From Roseateles_B flavus (lineage in GTDB: Bacteria; Pseudomonadota; Gammaproteobacteria; Burkholderiales; Burkholderiaceae_C), in assembly GCF_039872765.1 (NCBI RefSeq), contig NZ_JBDPZC010000005.1, positions 310,001-374,000 on the forward strand: a DNA stretch of 64,000 nucleotides. Direction: 5' to 3'. Below, in pieces: positions 24,566 to 32,776 of the stretch; positions within the stretch are counted from its first letter, which is position 1; the number at the start of each line of letters is the position of its first letter. The position numbers and the translations under genes were made by a program. The notes under the pieces are model-generated. The model did no database searches and was not told the origin of the DNA. It was given only the letters and a program-made list of their open reading frames with translations.

Positions 24566-25557
24566 ACCGCAGCGAGCGCCCCTCCATGAGTCCCATGAAC
24601 GCCCCCACCCTCACCGTCGGCCCGCTGCAGTACTGGTGGCCGCGCCAGACGCTGATGCACTTCTACGCCGAGCTGGCGGACAGCCCCGCCCATGCCATCG
24701 TGCTGGGCGAGGTCACCTGCTCGCGCCGCAACGAGTTCTCGCTGGAGGACTGGCTGGCCATCGCGCGCGAGCTGCAGCAGGCCGGCAAGCGCGTGCGCCT
24801 GGCCAGCATGCCGCTGCTGATGTCAGAGGCCGAGCTGCGCGGCCTGCGCCGCCTGGCCGAGGCCGCCCTCAGTGCCGACACGCCCATGGACTTCGAGGCG
24901 GGTGACGCCTCGGCCCTGCAGGTCTGGCACGGCCTCACCCGCGAGCTGCCCGCGCAGGAGCGCCGCAGCCAGCTGGTGCTGGGGCCGCATATCAACGTCT
25001 ACAACCGGCCCGCGCTGGAGGAGCTGGCCAGCCTGGGCGCGGACGTCTGGGTGCCGCCGGCGGAGATGTCTCTCGCGGCCCTCGCTCGCTGCAATCCGCC
25101 GCTGGATCCGGTGCAGGCGCAGGGCCGGCCCGTGGCCACCGAGCTGCTGACTTTCGGCCGCATGCCCCTGGCCTTCTCGGCCCGCTGTTTCACTGCGCGC
25201 CACCATCGCCTGAGCAAGGACCAGTGCGAGTTCCGCTGCCGTGACGACGCCGACGGCCTGCTGCTGCGCACCAGCGAGGGCCAGCCCTTCCTCGCGCTAA
25301 ACGGCATCTCGACGCAGTCTGCCGGCCTGCAGTGCCTGCTCCAGGAACACGAGGCCGTGCGCGCCGCGGGCGTGAAGGCCCTGCGGCTCTCACCCTGCAG
25401 CGGCGGCTTCTCTCGCGTGCTGGCGCTCTTCGACGCCGTCTATCGCCAGGGCGCCGATGCCGACGAGGCCCTGGCCCAACTGCAATCCCTGGACCTGCCC
25501 GGCAGCCTGGTCCATGGCTTCGCCCACCAGCAGCCGGGCATGCAGGCCCTGGCCTGA
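24562..25557 (+). CDS. ubiV: Oxygen-independent ubiquinone hydroxylation protein UbiV
   Basis: A 331-residue U32-family partner of UbiU. Cluster cysteines are C53 (GEVTCSRRNEFS), C209, C222 and C226 (SARCF and DQCEFRC). The ATG at 24562 overlaps the ubiU stop, indicating coupled translation; an internal ATG at 24586 would give a length closer to E. coli UbiV and keeps all motifs. It is followed after ten bases by ubiT. Cytosolic. Confidence 0.93.
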   Translation: MNRSERPSMSPMNAPTLTVGPLQYWWPRQTLMHFYAELADSPAHAIVLGEVTCSRRNEFSLEDWLAIARELQQAGKRVRLASMPLLMSEAELRGLRRLAEAALSADTPMDFEAGDASALQVWHGLTRELPAQERRSQLVLGPHINVYNRPALEELASLGADVWVPPAEMSLAALARCNPPLDPVQAQGRPVATELLTFGRMPLAFSARCFTARHHRLSKDQCEFRCRDDADGLLLRTSEGQPFLALNGISTQSAGLQCLLQEHEAVRAAGVKALRLSPCSGGFSRVLALFDAVYRQGADADEALAQLQSLDLPGSLVHGFAHQQPGMQALA

Positions 25558-25567
25558 AAGGACTCCC

Positions 25568-26044
25568 ATGCAAGCCTCCCCGCGCGACGCCACTGCACGC
25601 CCCCCGGCCCCGGCCGGCCTGCACCAGATGCTGCTGGACCACGTCCGCGGCGTGGTGCGGCGCCTACCCGTGGAGCCGCCCTCCTTCGTCGCCGCTCGCC
25701 TGCTGGACCAGGTCCTGCTGCCGCGCCTGGATGCCAGCCAGCGCCAAGGCCTGTCTCACAAGGTGATGGAGCTGGAGCTGCTGGAACCCGGCATCCGCCT
25801 GCGCCTGCAGCTGGGCGATGCCGGATTCATGCTGGCCCCGCGCGAGGCGCCGGTGCTGCTGCGCATCCGCGCCCGCACGCCGGCCCTGTGGCGGCTGCTG
25901 CGCGGCGAGGAGGACGCCGACCGCCTCTTCTTCGACCGCGCACTCGTCATGGAAGGCGACACCGAGTTCGGCCTGATGCTCAAGAACACCCTCGATGCCA
26001 TCGGCCCCCTGCTGCCCGCCACCGCCTTCGGGCGCCCTCTCTGA
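25568..26044 (+). CDS. ubiT: Ubiquinone biosynthesis accessory factor UbiT (SCP2 domain)
   Basis: A 158-residue protein with an SCP2 sterol-carrier-like lipid-binding domain (GLSHKVMELELLEPGIRLRL to TEFGLMLKNTLDAIG). UbiT carries hydrophobic ubiquinone intermediates for the anaerobic UbiUV branch, as UbiJ does for the aerobic one. Third gene of ubiUVT, ten bases after ubiV. Start at ATG 25568, where GAAAGGA precedes. Confidence 0.88.
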   Translation: MQASPRDATARPPAPAGLHQMLLDHVRGVVRRLPVEPPSFVAARLLDQVLLPRLDASQRQGLSHKVMELELLEPGIRLRLQLGDAGFMLAPREAPVLLRIRARTPALWRLLRGEEDADRLFFDRALVMEGDTEFGLMLKNTLDAIGPLLPATAFGRPL

Positions 26045-26075
26045 CGCCTCGAACCGCCGCCTGCCGGAGCCCGCC

Positions 26076-27704
26076 ATGAATCTCACCCAAGCCCTGCTGC
26101 AGGCTCTCCAGGCGCGCGGCGCCACCGAGGTCTTCGGCATCCCAGGCGACTTCGCCCTGCCCCTGTTCCTGGAGATGCAGAAGGCCGCGGTGCTGCCGCT
26201 GCATCCGCTCTCGCACGAGCCCGCGCTGGCCTTCGCGGCGGATGCGGCTTCGCGCGCCCGGGGCGGCCTGGGCGTGGCCGCGGTGACCTACGGCGCCGGC
26301 GCGCTCAACCTCGTCAACGGCGTGGCCAGTGCCTATGCGGAACGGGTGCCGCTGGTGATTCTGTCCGGCGCCCCGGCCGCGCACGAGGCGGCCAGCGGGC
26401 TGATGCTGCATCACCAGGTCAAGTCCCTGGACAGCCAGTGGCGCATCTTCCAGGAGATCACCGTCGATCAGGCCCGCCTGGATGACCCGCGCACCGCGCC
26501 GGCCCTGATCGCCCGCGTGCTGGATTCGGCCCTGCGCGAGGCCGGGCCGGTCTACCTCGAGATCCCGCGCGACATGCCCGCCCGCCCCTGCGAGCCCGTG
26601 CCCGCGCGACAGACGCGCCCCGTGGACGCCGAGCGCCTGGCCGCCTGCGCCGACGAGCTGCTGGCCCGCCTGCGCCAGGCCCGTCATCCGCTGATGCTGG
26701 TGGGCGTGGAGATCCGCCGCTACGGCATCGAGGAGCAGGTGGCCGAGCTGGCCCGGCGCCTGGACATCCCCGTGGCCACCACGCTGATGGGTCGCGGCCT
26801 GCTGCACGATGCCGGCGTGCCCCTGCTGGGCACCTACCTGGGCCTGGCCGGCGACGCGGCGCTGACCGAGCAGATCGAGAGCTCGGACGGCCTGCTGCTG
26901 CTGGGCGCCATCCTCAGCGACACCAACTTCGCCGCCGCCCGCCGGCCCATCAACTTCCGCCACGGCATCCGCGTGTGGCAGGGCCAGGTGGAGATGGGCC
27001 ACCACAGCTACCACGACGTGCCCATCAAGGACCTGGTCGAGGCCCTGCTGCTGCGCCTGCTGACCCGGCCCCTGCGCCCGGCCGCGCCGCCCCAGCCCTG
27101 GCCCGCCCCCCTGCTGCCCAGCGCGGACGCACCGCTGAGCCCGGGCGCCATCATCAGCGTGCTCAACGAGTTCCAGCAGCGCCACGGCGCCATGCCCGTG
27201 GCCAGCGATGTGGGCGACTGCCTCTTCAGTGCCCTGGACCTGGCCCCGGGCGACCTGCTCGCGCCGGGCTACTACGCCAGCATGGGCTACGGCGTGCCCG
27301 CCGGCCTGGGCCTGCAGGTGGCCACCGGTCGCCGGCCGTTGATCCTCGTCGGTGACGGCGCCTTCCAGATGACGGGCTGGGAGCTGGGCAACGCCCGGGC
27401 CCTGGGCGTGGATCCCATCGTCGTGGTCTTCAACAACAGCAGCTGGGAGATGCTGCGCACCTTCCAGCCGGAGGGTCAGTACCACGGCCGCGGCGACTGG
27501 GACTTCGCCGCCATGGCCGCCGGCATGGGCGGCGCCGGCCACCGCGCCGCCACCGTGGGCGAGCTGCGCATGGCGCTGGACCAGGCGCTCCAGGAGCGCG
27601 GCCGCTTCCAGCTGATCGACGCCCGGCTGCCGGCCGGCTCGCTGTCGCCCACGCTGAGCCGCTTCGTGCAGGCGGTCAAGCGCCTGTCCATGCCCGAAGA
27701 CTGA
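26076..27704 (+). CDS. ThDP-dependent decarboxylase (indolepyruvate/phenylpyruvate type)
   Basis: A 542-residue thiamine-diphosphate enzyme of the pyruvate/indolepyruvate decarboxylase group, turning an aromatic or branched 2-keto acid into an aldehyde. The N-terminal Pyr domain has EVFGIPGDFALPL with the conserved Glu region at SHEPALAFAAD; the C-terminal PP domain has LVGDGAFQMTGWELGNA and the FNNSSWEMLRTF end of the ThDP-binding motif. It resembles Azospirillum-type PpdC/IpdC more than acetolactate synthase. It starts 31 bases after ubiT, so it is probably in the same transcript; why is unclear. Cytosolic. Confidence 0.78.
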   Translation: MNLTQALLQALQARGATEVFGIPGDFALPLFLEMQKAAVLPLHPLSHEPALAFAADAASRARGGLGVAAVTYGAGALNLVNGVASAYAERVPLVILSGAPAAHEAASGLMLHHQVKSLDSQWRIFQEITVDQARLDDPRTAPALIARVLDSALREAGPVYLEIPRDMPARPCEPVPARQTRPVDAERLAACADELLARLRQARHPLMLVGVEIRRYGIEEQVAELARRLDIPVATTLMGRGLLHDAGVPLLGTYLGLAGDAALTEQIESSDGLLLLGAILSDTNFAAARRPINFRHGIRVWQGQVEMGHHSYHDVPIKDLVEALLLRLLTRPLRPAAPPQPWPAPLLPSADAPLSPGAIISVLNEFQQRHGAMPVASDVGDCLFSALDLAPGDLLAPGYYASMGYGVPAGLGLQVATGRRPLILVGDGAFQMTGWELGNARALGVDPIVVVFNNSSWEMLRTFQPEGQYHGRGDWDFAAMAAGMGGAGHRAATVGELRMALDQALQERGRFQLIDARLPAGSLSPTLSRFVQAVKRLSMPED

Positions 27705-27744
27705 GCACCAGGGCCAGCGGCGCCGCCCAGGCGGCCGGCACCAC

Positions 27745-27758
27745 TTGATCCAGGTCAA
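27745..27758. promoter_or_regulatory. FNR/DNR-type box TTGATCCAGGTCAA
   Basis: TTGAT-N4-GTCAA, nine of ten bases of the FNR/DNR consensus, centred about 80 bases upstream of the DUF2249 gene and in position to drive DUF2249-nnrS-nsrR-ccoG. Confidence 0.75.
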
Positions 27759-27831
27759 AAGAAATATCCTGAATATTGCTTTACATCATCCCGATCGGCA
27801 CAATTCCTACATCTAACATGAAGGTTTAAAG

Positions 27832-28104
27832 ATGAACACCACCGCCATGCCCCACATCCATGTGCCCAGCCTGCCACCGCAGGAGCGCCACCCGGCCATC
27901 TTCGGCACCTTCGAAGCCCTGCCCGTCGGTGGGTGGCTGGAGCTCAGCAACGACCACAACCCAGAGCCCCTGCACCGCCAGTTCCAGGTGATGTGGCCCG
28001 GCCAGTTCGAGTGGGAAGCGCTGGAATCCGGCCCCGAGCAGTGGCGCGTGCGCATCTCCCGCAAGCCCGCCGGCAAGAGCTGCTGTGGCTGCTGCGGAGG
28101 CTGA
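27832..28104 (+). CDS. DUF2249 protein with Cys-rich tail
   Basis: A 90-residue DUF2249 protein. The domain shows FEALPVGGWLELSNDHNPEPLHRQF with the conserved H-P-L---F pattern typical of this family, which is common near denitrification genes. It ends in an unusual cysteine cluster, KSCCGCCGG (four Cys in six residues), possibly a metal or redox site. Cytosolic. First gene behind the FNR-type box; nnrS begins 38 bases later. Confidence 0.8.
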   Translation: MNTTAMPHIHVPSLPPQERHPAIFGTFEALPVGGWLELSNDHNPEPLHRQFQVMWPGQFEWEALESGPEQWRVRISRKPAGKSCCGCCGG

Positions 28105-28142
28105 GTCCTCGCCCTGACGGCTTCGAAAGAAAGACTGACACC

Positions 28143-29339
28143 ATGAGCACCGTCCTGTTGCGCCTTGAGGAACCGCCGGCCCGGCGGGATGGCTTCGCCC
28201 TGTGGGCCCTGGGCTTCCGGCCCTTCTACCTGCTGGCCGCGTTGCAGGCTCTGCTGATGGTGCCCCTGTGGGCGCTTCAGTTCAGTGGCTGGCTGCCGCA
28301 CGCGCTGCTCAAGGGCCCGGCCTGGCACGCGCACGAGATGGTGTTCGGCTATGCGCTGGCGGTGGTGATCGGCTTCCTGTTCACGGCCGGGCGCAACTGG
28401 TCCGGCCAGGCCACGCCGACCGGGCGCCCGCTGCAGGCCCTCGCGGCCCTGTGGGTGCTGGCCCGGCTGGCGGTGCTGAGCCCCTGGGCCTGGCTGTCGC
28501 TGCTGCTCAATGTGGCCGTGCCCTGGGCCGCGGCCTGGGGCCTGTGGCAGGCCCTGCACAAGGGGAACAACCGCCGCAACTATTTCTTCGTCGGCCTGCT
28601 GGTCCTGATGGGCCTGGGCAGCGCGCTGCTGCACCTGGGCAGCATGGGCCTGCTGAACCTGCCGCTGCTGAGCGCCGCCGGCCTGCCGCTGGGGCTGGAC
28701 ATCGTGCTCTTCATGATCGCGGTGATGGCCGGGCGCGTGGTGCCCATGTTCTCCAACAACGGCGTGCCGGGCATGCAGGCGCGGCGCGAGCCCTGGGTGG
28801 AGCAGGCCTCGCTGGGCAGCGTGATCGCCCTCCTCGTGCTGGACGCCCTGGGCGTGGGCGGCGGCCTGAGCTTTGCCGTGCTGAGCTTCGCGCTGCTGGC
28901 CCACAGCTGGCGCCTGCTGCTGTGGCAGCCCTGGAAGACCTGGCGCAATCCGCTGGTGTGGGTGCTGCACGCCGCCTATCTGTGGCTGCCGGTGCATCTG
29001 CTGCTGCGCATCGCCGCCCTGCTGTGGCAGCTGCCCAGCGGCCCGGCCACCCATGCGCTGACGGTGGGCGTGATCGGCATGATCACCCTGGGCATGATCA
29101 CCCGCACGGCCCTGGGGCACACCGGGCGCCGCCTGCAGGCCGGTCCGGTGGAGACCCTCGCCTACCTCTGCATGTTCGCCGCAGCCCTGGTCCGCGTGGC
29201 CCTGCCGCTGCTGCGGCCGCAGTGGCTGATGGAAGCGGGCCTGGCCTCGTCCCTGCTGTGGAGCGTCTCGTTCGCGCTCTATCTGTGGCGCTATGCACCG
29301 TTCCTGGTGCGCACCCGCGCAGATGGCCAGCCCGGTTGA
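28143..29339 (+). CDS. nnrS: NnrS family membrane protein
   Basis: A 398-residue polytopic inner-membrane protein with about 12 hydrophobic helices. Family signs are GFRPFYLLAALQALL near 20-35, PAWHAHEMVFGYALAVVIGF around 60-79, and AGRVVPMFSNNGVPG near 198-212. NnrS is a haem- and copper-containing protein that protects against NO-related stress in Rhodobacter and Vibrio. It sits between DUF2249 and nsrR behind an FNR-type box, which fits. ATG 28143 chosen for alignment with family N-termini. Confidence 0.9.
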   Translation: MSTVLLRLEEPPARRDGFALWALGFRPFYLLAALQALLMVPLWALQFSGWLPHALLKGPAWHAHEMVFGYALAVVIGFLFTAGRNWSGQATPTGRPLQALAALWVLARLAVLSPWAWLSLLLNVAVPWAAAWGLWQALHKGNNRRNYFFVGLLVLMGLGSALLHLGSMGLLNLPLLSAAGLPLGLDIVLFMIAVMAGRVVPMFSNNGVPGMQARREPWVEQASLGSVIALLVLDALGVGGGLSFAVLSFALLAHSWRLLLWQPWKTWRNPLVWVLHAAYLWLPVHLLLRIAALLWQLPSGPATHALTVGVIGMITLGMITRTALGHTGRRLQAGPVETLAYLCMFAAALVRVALPLLRPQWLMEAGLASSLLWSVSFALYLWRYAPFLVRTRADGQPG

Positions 29340-29363
29340 GCCTGGCAGGGAGACAATGCCCCC

Positions 29364-29822
29364 ATGCGCCTCACCACCATGACCGACTACGCGCTGCGAC
29401 TGCTGATCTACCTCGGCAGCCATCCGGAGCGCCTGTGCACCACCGCCGAGATCGCACAAGCCTATGAGATCTCGGAGGCCCACCTGACCAAGATCACCCA
29501 CCAGCTGGGGCTGGGCGGCTGGATCACCACCGTACGCGGCAAGGGCGGTGGCATGCGCCTGGCGCATGAGCCCTCGGCGATCAACCTCGGCGCCCTGGTG
29601 CGCGCCGTGGAGCCCGACTTCATGCTGGTGGAATGCCTGGGCGATGGCAGCGACTGCCGCCTGACCCAGCGCTGCCGCCTCACCCGCATCTTCAAGGAAG
29701 CGCTCGCGGCCTTCCTGGGCGAGCTGGACCAGCACACGCTGGCCGAGCTGCTCCCGCCGCCGGGCCGCAAGCTGCCCCTGCGCCCGCCTCCCGACTTCCC
29801 CATCCGCGCCCTCAAGGCCTGA
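29364..29822 (+). CDS. nsrR: Nitric-oxide-sensing repressor NsrR
   Basis: A 152-residue Rrf2-family repressor. The winged helix covers 1-65 (MRLTTMTDYALRLLIYLG; EISEAHLTKITHQL), and three cluster cysteines lie at 91, 98 and 104 (VECLG, SDCRL, QRCRL). NsrR binds an iron-sulfur cluster that is destroyed by NO, releasing genes for NO defence. It lies 24 bases after nnrS, so it may control its own operon. The cytochrome-c or hmp targets it usually has are not in this window. Confidence 0.9.
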   Translation: MRLTTMTDYALRLLIYLGSHPERLCTTAEIAQAYEISEAHLTKITHQLGLGGWITTVRGKGGGMRLAHEPSAINLGALVRAVEPDFMLVECLGDGSDCRLTQRCRLTRIFKEALAAFLGELDQHTLAELLPPPGRKLPLRPPPDFPIRALKA

Positions 29823-29830
29823 CCCCGCGC

Positions 29831-31291
29831 ATGTCCTCCGCCGAGCCCCCCGCCGCCGACCCGGCGGCCCGCCGCGTCATTCCCATCCAGGCCGCTGCCG
29901 CAGCGGCCGGCAGCTCGCTCTACGTGGCCGAGCAGAAGATCTACCCGCGCTCCGTCAGCGGCCGCTTCGCCAACTGGCGCTGGGCCCTGGTGGCGCTGAC
30001 CCAGCTCTTCTTCTACGGCATGCCCTGGGTGCAATGGGAAGGCCGACAGGCCCTGCTCTTCGACCTGGTGGGCGGGCGCTTCTACATCGGCGGTCTGGTC
30101 TTCTATCCGCAGGACCTGATCTACCTGGCGACCCTGCTGGTCTTCAGCGCCCTGCTGCTCTTCTTCTTCACCGCCGTGGCTGGGCGGCTGTGGTGCGGCT
30201 ATGCCTGCCCGCAGACCGTCTACACGGAGCTCTTCCTCTGGATCGAGCGCCACACCGAGGGCGACCGCCAGGCCCGCATGCGCCTGGACGCCTCGCCCTG
30301 GAGCCCCGAGAAGCTGGCCCGCAAGTCCGCCAAGCACGCCGGCTGGATCTTGCTGGCCCTGTTCACCGGTTTCAGCTTCGTCGGCTACTTCAGCCCCATC
30401 CGCGAGCTGAGCGCGGCGCTGATGCAGTTCGCGCTCTCGCCCTGGGAGCTGTTCTGGGTGCTGTTCTACGCCGGCGCCACCTATGGCAACGCGGGCTGGC
30501 TGCGCGAGCAGATGTGCAAGTACATCTGCCCCTATGCCCGCTTCCAGAGCGCCCTGATCGACGCCGACTCGCTCATCATCACCTACGACGCCAGACGCGG
30601 CGAACCGCGCGGCGCACGTTCGCGCAAGTCGGCCGAGGTGCTGGCCCAGGGCCGCGGCGACTGCGTGGACTGCACCCTGTGCGTGCAGGTCTGCCCCACC
30701 GGCATCGACATCCGCAAGGGCCTGCAGAACGAGTGCATCGGCTGCGCCGCCTGTATCGACGTCTGCGACCAGGTGATGGACAAGATCGGCGCCCCGCACG
30801 GCCTGATCCGCTACGCCACGGAGAACGGCGTGGCCCAGGGGCTCACACGCGCCCAGATGTGGCGCCGCACCCTGCGGCCGCGGGTGCTGATCTACGGCGG
30901 CGCCCTGGCCGTCCTGGGCGCACTGATGGTCTGGCAGCTGAGCCAGCGAAGCGCCCTGCTGATCGACGTCATCAAGGACCGCGGGGTCATGGCCCGCCTG
31001 GTCGACGATGGCCAGGTCGAGAACGTCTACCGCCTGCAGCTGCTCAACCGCAGCGAGCGCACCCTGCACCTGACGCTGGAGGCCGCCGGCCTGCCAGGCC
31101 TGCGCGTGCTGGGCGGTGAACGGGTGGAGGTGGCGCCGGCCGCCATCGTGTCCTTGCCCGTGCAGCTGCGCCTGCCGCCGGGCGTGGTCCGGGAGAGCGG
31201 TGCGCGCCGCGTGCAGCTGCTGGCCCGCGACCTCGACCATCCCGAGGCCCCCGCCTTCCAGGCCGAGGCCAGCTTCTTCGTGCCGCGCTGA
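29831..31291 (+). CDS. ccoG: CcoG/RdxA-type membrane ferredoxin protein
   Basis: A 486-residue membrane protein with an N-terminal helix region, WCGYACPQTVYTELF (the FixG/RdxA signature), and two [4Fe-4S] motifs, CVDCTLCVQVCP and CIGCAACIDVCD, around 277-314, followed by one more helix and an Ig-like periplasmic C-terminus. CcoG takes part in copper reduction for assembly of cbb3 cytochrome oxidase. Here it is apart from ccoNOP and placed after nsrR, eight bases on, in the low-oxygen/NO gene group. Confidence 0.92.
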   Translation: MSSAEPPAADPAARRVIPIQAAAAAAGSSLYVAEQKIYPRSVSGRFANWRWALVALTQLFFYGMPWVQWEGRQALLFDLVGGRFYIGGLVFYPQDLIYLATLLVFSALLLFFFTAVAGRLWCGYACPQTVYTELFLWIERHTEGDRQARMRLDASPWSPEKLARKSAKHAGWILLALFTGFSFVGYFSPIRELSAALMQFALSPWELFWVLFYAGATYGNAGWLREQMCKYICPYARFQSALIDADSLIITYDARRGEPRGARSRKSAEVLAQGRGDCVDCTLCVQVCPTGIDIRKGLQNECIGCAACIDVCDQVMDKIGAPHGLIRYATENGVAQGLTRAQMWRRTLRPRVLIYGGALAVLGALMVWQLSQRSALLIDVIKDRGVMARLVDDGQVENVYRLQLLNRSERTLHLTLEAAGLPGLRVLGGERVEVAPAAIVSLPVQLRLPPGVVRESGARRVQLLARDLDHPEAPAFQAEASFFVPR

Positions 31292-31311
31292 CAGCGCAAC
31301 CCGGAGCCCGC

Positions 31312-31656
31312 ATGGACGACGCAAGACCTGACCCTGCCATCAGTTCCTCAGCCGACCCCGAGCGTGAGCGCCTCATGGCTGTGCTGCGCCGCGTGGCCGA
31401 CCCCGAGATCGGCGAGAGCATCGTGGACCTGGGCCTGGTGGACAGCCTCGTGGTGGGCCCCGCCGGCGTGACCCTGACGCTGATCCCCACCAGCGCCACC
31501 TGCCCCATGGCCGACGTGCTGATCGAGGATGCCGAGACCGCCCTGCGCCAGGCCTGCCCTGCGGACTGGGCGGTGGCGGTCGAGATGGACTGGGACGCCA
31601 CCTGGACGCCCCAGCGCATGTCCACCGCCCTGCGGCTGCGCCTGGGCTGGGCCTGA
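31312..31656 (+). CDS. DUF59 / MIP18-family metal-sulfur assembly factor
   Basis: A 114-residue protein of the MIP18/DUF59 (PaaD/SufT-like) family: RRVADPEIGESIVDLGLVDSL, then LIPTSATCPMADVLIEDAE with the conserved Cys. Members help deliver iron-sulfur clusters to client proteins. Placed 20 bases after ccoG, it may serve cluster proteins of this region (NsrR, CcoG, UbiUV); that is inference. Its first codons contain a copy of the interspersed 15-bp motif. Confidence 0.82.
   Translation: MDDARPDPAISSSADPERERLMAVLRRVADPEIGESIVDLGLVDSLVVGPAGVTLTLIPTSATCPMADVLIEDAETALRQACPADWAVAVEMDWDATWTPQRMSTALRLRLGWA
31321..31335 (+). repeat. Interspersed 15-bp motif, copy 2
   Basis: Plus strand GCAAGACCTGACCCT, one base from the main form, encoding A-R-P-D-P in the DUF59 protein. 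This is the same peptide as copy 1 gives in the DUF411 protein. Confidence 0.65.
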
Positions 31657-31681
31657 GCTCCGCCGGCGTCACCCTCGCCCC

Positions 31682-32749
31682 ATGAACACCCACGCGCGCC
31701 GCCCCCTGCCCCTGGGCCTGCGCCTCGCGCTGCCCCTGGCCCTGCTGAACCTGCTGCTGGCCCTGGCCGGCGGGCTGCAGCGCCTGGGCGGCCTGCCCGT
31801 GGGCCTGTCCTTCATCGCCCAGCAGGCCCTGCAGCACCATGGGCTGTTGATGCTGGGCGGCTTCTTCGCCACCCTGATTTCACTGGAGCGGGCGGCCGCG
31901 CTGGGCCGTGGCTTTGCGGTGCCCCTGGCCTGCGGCCTGGCCGGCGTGGTCCTGGTTGCCGGCCTGCCCGGCGTGGCCCTGGGTCTCTGGGCCGCTGCCG
32001 CGCTGGGCCTGCTGGCGCTGTACCTGTGGGCGGGGCATTCGCGGGCCTGGTCCCTGCCCCTGCTGATCGAGGCCAGCGCCGCCCTGCCCCTGCTGATGGC
32101 CGTGGCCGGGCAGGCGCAGGGCTCGGACTTCGCCCTGCGCTGGAACGGCTCCCTCTTCCTGCTGCTGACCATCGCGGGCGAGCGGCGCGAGCTGTGCCGG
32201 CTGCTGCCCCTAAGCCCGCTGGCCCGCCACGGTTTCCTGCTGCTGTGGGCGGGGCTGCTGGCCAGCGGCGGCCTGAGCCTCTGGCAGCCTGCGCTCGCCG
32301 CGCGGCTGGCCTGGCCGCTGCTGCTGGGCCTGGCCCTGTGGCTGCTGGTCTTCGACATCGCCCGCCGCCAGTGGCGCGCAAAGGCCTGGGCCGGCCACAC
32401 GGCGCACTGCCTGCTGCTGGGCTACGCCTGGGCCGCGGCGGCCGCACTGGCGGGGCTGCTGGGCCTGCCGCAGCTGGCCTGGCACTGGCTGTGGCTGGGC
32501 TTCGTGATGGCCATGGTCTTCGGCCATGCGCCCATCATGCTGCCCGCCCTGCTGCGCCTGCAGCCGCGCTACAGCCCCTGGGCACTGGCGCCCCTGGGCC
32601 TGATGGCGCTGAGCCTGCTGCTGCGGGCCCTGGGCCAGGTGGGTGTGGCAGCCTCGCACCTGCTGCCCTGCGCGGCCTGGCTGCATGGTCTGTCCCTGCT
32701 GGGATTCGGTCTGCTGATGGCCATGCGCTGCCGCGCGCGGCGGCCCTGA
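31682..32749 (+). CDS. Polytopic membrane protein, NnrS-like
   Basis: A 355-residue integral membrane protein with about ten to eleven hydrophobic helices and very high Leu/Ala. Histidines within or near helices (QQALQHHGLLMLGG; VFGHAPIMLPALL) recall NnrS-type haem/metal ligands, but similarity is too loose to name it. It is 25 bases after the DUF59 gene and ends the low-oxygen operon. I infer a role in NO or respiratory metal handling; alternatives are any small-molecule transporter. Confidence 0.65.
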   Translation: MNTHARRPLPLGLRLALPLALLNLLLALAGGLQRLGGLPVGLSFIAQQALQHHGLLMLGGFFATLISLERAAALGRGFAVPLACGLAGVVLVAGLPGVALGLWAAAALGLLALYLWAGHSRAWSLPLLIEASAALPLLMAVAGQAQGSDFALRWNGSLFLLLTIAGERRELCRLLPLSPLARHGFLLLWAGLLASGGLSLWQPALAARLAWPLLLGLALWLLVFDIARRQWRAKAWAGHTAHCLLLGYAWAAAAALAGLLGLPQLAWHWLWLGFVMAMVFGHAPIMLPALLRLQPRYSPWALAPLGLMALSLLLRALGQVGVAASHLLPCAAWLHGLSLLGFGLLMAMRCRARRP

Positions 32750-32776
32750 TCGGGCGGCAGACTGGCCCGGCCTTCT

